A stretch of 64,000 nucleotides of DNA, taken from contig JAEUWY010000008.1 of NCBI GenBank assembly GCA_022059125.1, positions 2,046,001-2,110,000 of the forward strand, in the 5' to 3' direction. Positions 43,184 to 53,620 of the stretch are shown in pieces. The notes under the pieces are model-generated. The model was not told where the DNA came from and searched no databases. It saw only the letters and a list, made by a program, of their open reading frames with translations. Numbering within the stretch: the stretch's first letter is position 1; each line of letters opens with the position of its first letter. A program made the position numbers and the translations under genes. The stretch comes from Corynespora cassiicola. Its lineage: Eukaryota; Ascomycota; Dothideomycetes; Pleosporales; Corynesporascaceae.

Positions 43184-44740
43184 TGAGGTTTTTTCTGTTA
43201 GAGACTGGCTTTTCTGATATGTAGCCACGGTGAACAGACTGTGGGGTAAGAAAACAACAGATGATGACTGAAATAAGCGGATGACTGTGATGCTTGTTCG
43301 GTTACGTAGGTAACTGAGAAAGTAGCAACACGGCCCCCGATCGCCCTTCCCTCGATCCCGAGACAGTGGGACAGCGAGCAGAGCCCAATAATATATCGCT
43401 TAGTAGCACTGTTGGGCCCCCTGTGCACATTAATCCCGAACTTAAGTTCGTCGACTTTCAACATTCTAAGACTTGTATTGGAAAGGTCCCAAGATCTGAC
43501 ATTTGTCATTTGTGCTTTCAAGGATTTGCTAAGCCCTAGAATTTTTCTGTTCACAACTACTATGTATGCATGCATGCGATGCAGGCAAGCTACAGCTCGA
43601 GCCAGCAAAATATTGTTTTGGGGGTTGTGCTCGTGTCGCCTCAACCCGCGCTAGTGTCACCTCGAAACACTTTAATACTACCTGCAATAACTCCAGTACT
43701 ACCGGCAACTTGGAATATCATTTCTGGTGTTTAGTGCGATTTGAAAAAAACCAACTTAGCTTTATCGAATCATACCCCTAGATTTATCGCCAAGTCTGAG
43801 AGGCAACCCCAGAGTACCTAAAGCGGACTCATCGGCCGAATAGGATCGCAAAAGTGACTGTCGACTTGAGTAAGCCACACATATTAGGCCTCCAAAGATG
43901 AACGCACTGGAAACAAGGTTTACTAGATGGCCCGAAAAGTTTAATGCAAGGCTCCATGAAAGGACTGAGACAATCAAATCAACTCGGATAAATTCTTATA
44001 AAGTTTTTTTATACACTCTAGCATCAGTTGTGTGAAAGTGCTTTACATATCACATTTAACAAATTTTGGATTCAACCACAAACTCACTGGTCTCTGCTAT
44101 ATATGTGAAAAGCGAGAAGACTATAAGTTAGCGCAAAGCATTCCTTGATTGCTGCGTTCAGCACAATATCGCCACCTAAGTGAGATTGATAGTTCCCGAA
44201 AAATATTGCGATATGCTCAATCGGAGATAAATGCCTAGTGGATGATGTTGCTGGACAAGGATATAAGCAGCACAGGACTTTAATGCTAGACTGGATTGAG
44301 CGTTAACGCTTACCGACGCCTCGCAGACTTTCCCCATCGAGTCAAAATGTAGTACCTGTAGTCATCATGCCATTAATTGCTGACGTGTGAAGCCGATTAT
44401 GCTCTGAATCTCCACAAATACGAAAATGAAATAGAATTAGCCCCAAATCGTCTCTACAATTGGGCAAGCTTATCTGGAGATCTACGATAGTGGAACGCAG
44501 AGATACGAACAAAAGCATGTTCCAGACCACAGGCTAAATCACAGCTGTTAAAAAGTACGAGGGCTGGAAGGTAGATCCCCAATAGGTCAACTCGGCGGCT
44601 TGGACACCAAAAACGCTGTTTCTATATATGATGACTAACACCAATTAAACAAACACGCTCCCAAGTCGAGGTGAAGAGTTGTTATACAATCAATTACCCC
44701 GCCCTCTGATATCTGCCTATAGCTCGAAGTGGCAGTAACC
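43184..44740. promoter_or_regulatory. Divergent intergenic region between MFS exporter and HR-PKS
   Basis: This 1.56-kb stretch has no supported gene and holds both promoters. A GCAT-rich run (ATGTATGCATGCATGCGATG) lies near 43561-43580. No element shared with the first cluster's promoters was seen, so the two polyketide loci seem to be controlled separately. Confidence 0.5.
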
Positions 44741-47700
44741 ATGTCTGAAGCACAGCGAAGCCATGTGCACGTTGCGGATGCCACGGAACCATTGTCGGAT
44801 ATGCCTCCGACGATGCCGCCACACCATTTGACCACGAACGACAAGGAGATCAATGGTAATCGCATCAATGAGGTATCGCAATCTAACACAAACGGTTTCC
44901 ACGCTCAAGAAGCTTCGGTAAATGGGACCGAAACGACAAACTGGCCCGCTCCACCTCCTCCAATCGCTGTAGTTGGCATGGCGCTACGACTTCCCGGAGG
45001 AATCAAATCACCGGATAGTCTGTGGGATCTATTGATGAACAAAGGAAATGCAAGAAGTCGCATTCCCAAGGATCGGTACAACATTGACGCATTCCACGGC
45101 CCCGAGGCGAAACCAGGCGAAGTCAGTCCTCAGCATGGCTATTTCCTAGAAGACTCTCTTGAGCACTTCGATGCAGGCTTCTTCGCAATGTCCAAGGCCG
45201 AGGTGGCTGAGCTTGATCCTCAACAAAAGCTTCTGCTGGAGGTGGTGTGGGAGTGCATGGAGAGTGGGGGCCAAACCAACTGGAGGGGAACTAAAGTCGG
45301 CTGCTATGTTGGTGTGTTTGGAGAAGACTGGTTGGATCTTTGCAGTAAGGACACACAGAACCATGGCATGTACAGGACTATGGGTACAGGCGATTTCGCT
45401 ATCGCAAACCGCGTGTCCTATGAGTATGATTTGAAGGGTCCCAGTATGACAATTCGCACTGGATGCTCATCAGCCCTCATTGGTCTCCACGAAGCATGCG
45501 AAGCTCTCTATAGTGGCCATTGCTCCTCGGCTATCGTGGCGGGCACCAACCTGATCATCACCCCCACCATGACACAAGCTATGACTATGCAGCGCGTATT
45601 ATCTCCTACGGGCTCTTGCAAGACATTCGACGCCAAAGCCGATGGCTATGCGCGTGGCGAGGCTATCAACGCCATCTTCATCAAGAAGCTTGATGACGCG
45701 CTGCGAGATGGAGATCCTATTCGGGCAGTCATTCGAGCCACGGCGTCCAATTGCGATGGTAAAACGGCTGGCATCTCAAACCCAAGTTCCGAGGCGCATG
45801 AAGAGATGATGCGATCAGCTTACAGTCGTGCTTGTCTATCTGCTCCCCGTACTGCTTACGTGGAATGCCACGGCACTGGAACTCCCGTGGGAGATCCACT
45901 GGAGACAACAGCAGTAGGAAATGTTTTTCAGGGAGCGGGGGTATACATAGGATCGGTACGCTATTTAAGTGACACCTGGATTGAGCGAAAAGCTAATTTG
46001 TGACACAGGTCAAGCCTAACGTTGGACATTCCGAAGGTGCTTCAGGCATTACTAGTTTTATCAAAGCAGTCCTTGCTTTGGAGAATCGGATCATACCTCC
46101 AAACATCAATTTCTCAACTCCTAATCCCAAGAGTGAGTAAGACCCGCACCTTATCATTTGATTCGGCTGATCAGACCAATTCAGTTCCCTTCGAGGCAGC
46201 TAAACTTAGAGTTCCACTTGAACCCACTCAGTGGCCAGCTGACAGGGATGAAAGAGCCAGCGTCAACTCATTCGGTATTGGTGGCACGAACGTCCATGTA
46301 TGTGCCTAGATTTTTGGCCTTATTCACCGAATAACACATGTGCTAGGTAATTATCGACTCCGCAGCTTCTTTTCTCCAGCGAAGGCGCGAGAAACCTAGC
46401 GGGGTATCGACAGAACAATGCGTCCCGCTCATTTTACCCATCTCAGCGAACACAACAGAGTCGCTCCGAAGACTTACTACTGGCCTTCAACATTATCTAG
46501 ACCAACACCCTGGTGTACAGGATGACATCGCATATACTCTAGCTTCTCGGCGCGATCGTCTTCCCCATCGCACTTTTGGGTTAGTGGAAAAGACAGGTCT
46601 GGTACACTTTTCGAATTTCATCAGAACTCCACGCAGCGTCCCGAAAGTGAACTTTGTTTTTACTGGCCAAGGGGCGCAATGGGCGGGGATGGGAGTGGAG
46701 CTGATGGAAGCGTTCCCTCGCTTTCGCCACGACATTCAATACCTCGACAGCGTGTTGCAGCCACTGAAATTGGACTCATCATGGAGTCTGGAAGGTATGA
46801 GACTTATTCAGAATTAAAAGTTACATACATTCTGACCCGACTGCAGATGCACTCTTGGCGCCGCCAAGTACATCTCGGATCAACGATTCCGAGTTCTCAC
46901 AGCCACTTTGTACAGCACTTCAGATCGCACTCGTGAATCTGTTGAAGAGCTGGGGGATCAGTCCGTCTGCCGTTTTTGGTCACTCGAGCGGAGAAATTGC
47001 TGCCGCATATGCATCGGGTGCCATCTCTGCCGAAGGAGCAATCATTGTTGCGTTCTATCGTGGCCAGGCGACTAAAACGCAGACCCCGCCAGGGGGTATG
47101 GCTGCCATTGGACTAGGCCGCGAGGCTGTGGCGCCGTATCTGAGAAGCGGTGTGATTATTGCTTGCGAGAACAGCCCTAACAGCGTTACTCTTTCTGGTG
47201 ATTTAGGTCCGTTAGATGCAGTCCTTGAGGCCATCAGAGAAGCTCAACCAGATACCTTTTGCCGCAAGCTGCGTGTCGCAGTGGCCTATCATTCACGTGA
47301 GTATCACATTCGATTTCATTTTTAAACCAGAGCCTGATCAACTTTAGACCACATGTCTGAGATTGGGGAGAGTTACGAGCTCCTTATGGATCACCATGTC
47401 CAGAGCCATGAGCCCCAAGTACCCTTTTATTCCAGTGTATACGGAAAGCGGCTATCCAAACCGGGGTCTCTTGGACCCCAATACTGGCGCGCAAACCTGG
47501 AAAGACCCGTGCTTTTCTACACAGCCACAAGGGCAATTCTGAACGACGAATCCGAACCAAGCCTATTCCTAGAGATTGGTCCTCACTCGGCCCTGGCAGG
47601 ACCGCTTCGACAAATATTTCAGGAAAAGAAATCCACAACCGACCCGATCTATGTGGCTACCCTTGCGAGGAATGAGAGCCAGGTTTCCTGTATGCTGAAA

Positions 47701-50700
47701 ACTGCCGGGCAGCTGTTCCAGTATGGACTCCGGGTAGACTTCGACGCAATCAATGGCACGGGACATGTGCTGACTAACCTTCCGACATATCCTTGGCAGC
47801 ATGACATCAGCTACTGGAAGGAAACCCGGATCAGCCGGAACTGGAGATTGAGGCCATATCCTCACCATGAGCTCCTGGGCTCTCGTATCCTGGAGTCTAG
47901 TGATATTGAACCGTCATGGAGAAATGTCTTGGACCTAGAAAATGTGCCATGGTTGCGAGACCACAAGATTGTAGAAGACATTGTCTTCCCAGCAGCCGGG
48001 TATATTGCTGCAGTTGGCGAAGCGATCCGCCAAACTACCGGCTCCAAGAGCTACTGCATCCGGAGAATTACCGTTAAAAATGCTCTGGTGATCCAGGAGT
48101 CACAAGACCTGGAGCTCATTACGAACTTTAAGCCCTATAGACTCACCGACAGTCTCGAGTCTGAATGGTATGAGTTCACCATTGCCTCCTATAATGGATC
48201 TGCTTGGATTCAACACTGCACTGGACAGGCCCGGGCCAGTGCAGCTTGCGAAGTAACAACTGGCAGCGTGAACCAGTACCCGCGCGTTGTTCAGTCAGCG
48301 ACATGGTATTCGGTCATGAAGAAGATGGGGCTAAACTATGGACCGCGATTCCAGCAATTGAATGGCATCAAGGTACATCCGACTCGCAACATCGCTAGCG
48401 CGAATGTTTGGGACGATCCGCAACTGCACAAGAGTGCCTATGCCGTTCACCCCACTACCATCGATCAGACCCTGCAACTGTTTACGGTGGCCATGTCGAA
48501 TGGCCTTTCTCGTCGATTGAACAAGCTCGCGATTCCTTCAACTTTCGGCGAGATCTACATTGGCGAAGCAGGCCCTGAGATTGATATTGAGGTGGAAGCC
48601 CATGTCACATCAAAAGGAGCCGTGAAGGGCTCAGCCATCGCGACTAACAACGGAAAAACCGTCATCTCTCTGAACCAGGGACTATTCTCTCCGCTTGAAA
48701 CAGACGATTCAAATCCGGAAGATGCCGACAGCCTGCAGGCCGTTCGTCTTGAGTGGCAACCAGACATCAACTTCATGCAAGACACAGATCTAATGCGACC
48801 AGTTAGCAAGCGCGAATCCGTCTTGCTGGTAGAGAAGGTCGCGCTGTTGTGCATGATTGAGACATATCACCAAATCAAGTCTCAAGAAATCGCAACCTCC
48901 CATTTGAGCAAGTTTAGAGATTGGCTCCATAAGGAGTGCGAGCGGATGGCTGCTGGAGAATATGACGATACCGTCCCTGAAGCTCGGGACTGGACGTCAT
49001 TGACCTCTGAGCAACGACTGCAGGCTCTCCAAGAAGCGCAGCATGCTGCAACTGTCCACAAAGACAGTGCCTCAGTGGCTCCGGTGGCACAGCGGGTCCT
49101 CGATAGCTGCCTCGAATTGGCCCAGGGCAGAGTAGCTGGAGTGGAGTTGTTGATCGAAGATGAAGGACTCGCAAGCATCTACAACTTCTACCAAGACATG
49201 ATGGACTTTGCTCCTTTCTTTCGCCTACAGAGCCACGCAAAGCCTACGCTCCGTGTGCTCGAAATCGGCGCAGGAACCGGAGGTACTACATCGAAAGTCT
49301 TGGAAGCTCTGCATTCGGCAGAGGGCGTCCGCATGTACTCCAAATATCACTACACGGACATTTCTTCTGGATTCTTCCCCAACGCCAAGGAGAGATTCAA
49401 GAATTATGCCGGAATTGATTACTCCATCCTCGACATCAGCAAGGATCCTTTGGAACAAGGATTCGAGATGGGCACATACGATGTCATCATTGCCTCGAAT
49501 GTTTTGCACGCCACTCCAAGTCTGCACCAAACCCTCACCAATGTTCGCAAGTTGACCGCACCTGGTGGCCGTCTTTTCTTGCAAGAGCTCTCTCCGCGCA
49601 TGCGCTGGACAAACTACATCATGGGGATACTTCCAGGCTGGTGGCTTGGTGAGGCTGATGACCGCCCGCAAGAACCTTTCATCACGCCGTCTCGCTGGAA
49701 CACGGAGCTACGTGCTGTAGGCTTTAGTGGCGTCGACACGCTCGTTTACGACGATGAGGAGCCATACCAGACCAATGCGCACATGATAACGACGGCCATC
49801 AGCACTGAAAATTCTCCAAACAAGACGGTTGCTCTTCTATACCAATCTGAGATCAGCACTCTAGCTCAGGATGTGGGCAAGAAGTTTGAAGAACAAGGGT
49901 TTGGAGTCAAATGGTACACATTGGACCAAGAACCCGAACGCAACGAAACCGTCATTTCGCTGCTCGATCTGGACAGACCATTCCTATACGAAATGTCCAG
50001 CGACGACTTCAAAGTACTACAGTCCTTCCTTTCCAGCTGCAACTCGCGTTCTTGCAACATCATCTGGGTGACAAAGCCTGCGCAGGTGCAGTGCCAAGAC
50101 CCGCGATACGGTCTGCTGCCTGGCTTCGCGCGGACCATCCGCTCGGAGATGTCGCTCAACTTCGCGACTTTCGAAGCCGAAAACTTCACGCCGGATGTTT
50201 GGGCGGCGCTGGCTAAGGTAGCGGAGAAATTTGGGGATGTTGGGAAAGACGAGGAATTCAATCCAGAATTCGAATATGCCTATTTTGATGGCAAGGTGCA
50301 TACATCCAGGTTCCATTGGATTTCGTCGGCCGATGATCAGGGAGCACCGACAAAATCGGCCCCTGATGAATTGGTTCGCTTGAGTGTTGAAAAGTACGGC
50401 TCGTTGGATTCCTTGGAGTGGAAGCCTGGAAATCCAAAGGAGCTGGTTGGTGACGAAGTCGAGATTGAGATCAAAAGTGTAGGATTGAACTTCAGGGTAG
50501 GTTTCTCCATCATGGATACCCCTATAAAGACACTAACATCATCACTTTCAGGATGTGCTAGTGACTATGGGAATAGTCGACAGCGTCAAGGACAGTCTCG
50601 GTCTCGAAGGCTCCGGCGTGGTGCGAAGGATCGCACCAGGGGTCAAAGACCTGCGCATCGGCGATCGCGTGTTCATATGCGACAGTGGATGCTTTGCGAC

Positions 50701-52786
50701 AAGAATGGTGACATCGGAACAGCTCTGTGCACGCATTCCCGACAGTCTAGGCTTCGAGGAGGCGGCGACTATGCCCTGTGTGTACAACACTGTCATCCAC
50801 TCACTCGTCAATATAGGCGGCCTCGAGAGCGGGCAATCGGTTTTGATCCATTCAGCATGCGGTGGTGTTGGAATCGCAGCGATCCAAGTGTGTCGCATGC
50901 TAGGAGCCGAGGTGAAATGTCTTGATCGCTCCGTGGAATTCTTGCTAACTACGTAACAGATATTTGCTACAGTGGGTAACGAGGAGAAGGTGCACTACCT
51001 GATGGACACGTTTGGAATTCCCAGAAACCGTATATTTGACTCTAGAAGCGCGTCGTTCCTGCCCGATCTCATGCGCGAAACCGACGGCAGAGGTGCCGAC
51101 TTGGTGTTGAACTCGCTGTCTGGGGAGCTTTTGCATGCCTCCTGGCAATGTGTGGCTGAGTTTGGCAAGATGCTGGAAATAGGCAAGCGCGATTTCATTG
51201 GACATGCAATGCTCAGCATGGACGTGTTCGAAGCAAACAGGTCCTTTGTGGGAATTGATCTGGCCCAGCTGGGGATCAAGAGGCCAAATGAATGCAAAAG
51301 GTATGGGTCCACCCGAGGAAGACATTCCATCAGCTGACATTGACATTCACAGGCTTCTTAAGCAATGCCTTGACTACTATGAGCAGGGTAGTATCGAACC
51401 GATTCATCCGATGAAGGCATTTGAAGGAGCTCGCATAGGCGATGCATTCAGATATATGCAAAAGGGACAGCATATTGGAAAGATTGTGATCAATATGCCT
51501 GAGTCTGCGGAAGCTCTTATGGTACAAGCACAGGATCAAGAGATCGAATTCCGACCGGACTCATCGTACCTTTTGATCGGAGGCCTTGGTGGCCTGGGCC
51601 GCGCTTTATCCACATGGATGGTTGAGAGAGGTGCCCGCAGCCTGGTCTACTTATCAAGGTCAGCAGGAGACTCTTCTGACGACCGGGCATTTTTTGAGGA
51701 GCTGAAGGCTCAAGATTGCGAGGTCACTGCCGTGAAAGGCAGCGTAGCGGTGTTGGAAGATGTGATGAGAGGAATTGAAATTGCCCCCAAGCCAATAGCC
51801 GGTATCATTCAGATGTCAATGGTGCTGCGGGTAAGCATGCCATACCCGATTGCCGGTGGAGTTTCGCTGACCTGTAGCAGGATGCCAACTTTCTCAACAT
51901 GACCCACGAGGACTGGAACACAACTCTCGCATCCAAAGTTCAGGGAACCTGGAACCTCCACAAGGCGTTGCAGGACACGACCCTGGATTTCTTCCTGCTT
52001 TTCAGCTCTATTTCCGGAATCGTGGGTCAATGGGGACAGTCAAACTATGCTGCCGCAAACACCTTCTTAGACTCTTTCGTTCAGTACCGTCAGAACCTTG
52101 GCCTACCTGCATCTGTCATCGACGTGGGTGTCATGGGGGATGTCGGTTACGTCAGCCAAAACGCTGCAATGCTTGAAGCGTTGCGCACCAGCAGTGCGCA
52201 CACCCTCGGCGAAAGCGACCTTCTTAGCGCAGTTTCGATGGCAATCAAAAGCTCCACACCTCGACCGACAACGGACACTCCCTACTGCAACCGCAGTCAA
52301 CTTGCCATTGGAATGGCATCCACCAAATTGATGACAGATCCGAGCAACCGGTCCGTCTGGAAGCGCGACTTGCGCATGGCCCTGTACAGGAATCGAACAG
52401 CCAGCAAAGACTCTGGACCTAGCAACGCGAGCGAGGGACTCAAAGAGTTCCTCAGCGCTATATCGTCCGACCCCGAAGGTCTTGATCAAAAGGAGAACGC
52501 AGACTTTTTGACGCGAGAGATTGGCCTGCGCATCAAGTCGCTTATCCTCTCGTCTGATGATGAACTCGACCCGAAGCGCACGTTGGCGGACATGGGTGTG
52601 GATTCTTTGGTAAGCATCGAGATTCGAAATTGGTGGAGGAGAACTCTGGGCCTCGAGATTAGTGTGCTGGAGATTATGAATGCGGGGTCGGTTGAGAGGT
52701 TGGGATCTGTTGCGGTGGAGGGGCTGAAGGCAAAGTTTGGAGACAAGAGGGCGCCGCACCCAGGTCTAGCGATGAAGGCACCTTAA
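44741..52786 (+). CDS. Complete highly reducing polyketide synthase KS-AT-DH-cMeT-ER-KR-ACP
   Basis: Ten exons (44741-45955, 46009-46132, 46185-46297, 46347-46794, 46847-47296, 47348-50496, 50552-50911, 50960-51300, 51353-51830, 51881-52786) join in phase to 2527 aa. The KS starts near residue 73; its Cys is near 242 in RTGCSSAL, with VECHGTGT and, restored by splicing, KPNVGHSEG. The AT serine is in GHSSGE near 680. The DH catalytic His is near 988 in [12 protein letters not shown], where the usual Gly is Glu; its Asp lies in HPTTIDQTL. The C-methyltransferase has [11 protein letters not shown] near 1420. The ER has [12 protein letters not shown] near 1934, the KR has IGGLGGLGR and [11 protein letters not shown], and the ACP Ser is in GVDSLVS near 2466. 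No thioesterase or reductase release domain follows, so release must be in trans or spontaneous. Confidence 0.95.
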
Positions 52787-53620
52787 TTCCAGCTGGATGA
52801 TGTAGAGAGACGTACTATTGAATAATGCCAATCGCTCTTATAATAATAGAAATCAAAGCATCATCGAAGCATTGCTGCTATATTTGAGTGATAGGTTAAT
52901 CTGGGAAGGCTGACTAGCGACCGTCTCGCAGAGCCTCACCAGAGAGTGGAAGCGTCAGCAAGCTCACCGGTCTGGCAAAGCAGACCAATGGTCTTTGAGC
53001 TCAGGTGCATTGTGATCGCAGAGCCTCACAAGTCTCCACCAGGCTTGACCTTTTTGGGCACAGCGCACACTGACTAGTGTGTCACTGCAATCTCTAGCGC
53101 CAGCGACATGTTTTTGCCTAGCATGTGGGCATCAAATTTTAAGCAATGCAAGCCAGGCGGATGAAGCTCAACCTAGAAAAGCAGCAATGCACAAAGAGTG
53201 ATGCATGCCTTCGACCAAGATGTATTTTTTGACCTAAGCATTGGTTTACGATATGTGGTCTACACCAAGTATCAAATAAAAGAAGCTGCCGGATCAAACC
53301 CTAAATCCAGAGTATTATCGTTCACTCTCTATTTTAAAAGATCCTCGTAGACAGTAAAATGTAATCTGCTTACCCATTTGATTAGCTGTATGAGCTTTGC
53401 AAAGGCTGTCATCCAGAGAGAAGGCCATCATGTTGCTGCGATGGCTTCTGGTGGACATCGGGGTCTTTAATGGCCGACTAGCGCCTCACGTGCAAACGCG
53501 CTTTCTTGGCGCGTCTGGCGCCTTTCATCTCATCTTTTGACGGGTCCCTCTCCTCCACCCCGCTATTCCCACCACCACCTACCAACCCTCTCCCAGTCGG
53601 CAATATAATCACGCCCTCTC
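52787..53620. other. Intergenic region between HR-PKS and PSO2-like gene
   Basis: This 834-nt stretch contains the HR-PKS 3' region and the promoter of the repair gene. Apart from a 14-bp direct repeat (52926 and 53016), nothing was recognised. Confidence 0.5.
52926..53029 (+). repeat. 14-bp direct repeat, 90 bp apart
   Basis: TCGCAGAGCCTCAC occurs at 52926-52939 and 53016-53029 downstream of the HR-PKS. It may be a remnant of a small duplication; no element boundaries were seen. Confidence 0.6.

Noticed and set aside
51853..51861. CCGGTGGAG in the HR-PKS as a further site of the sugar-cluster regulator
   Set aside because: It is inside intron 9 of the HR-PKS and lacks the 12-bp extension; a 9-mer match at this distance is likely chance.
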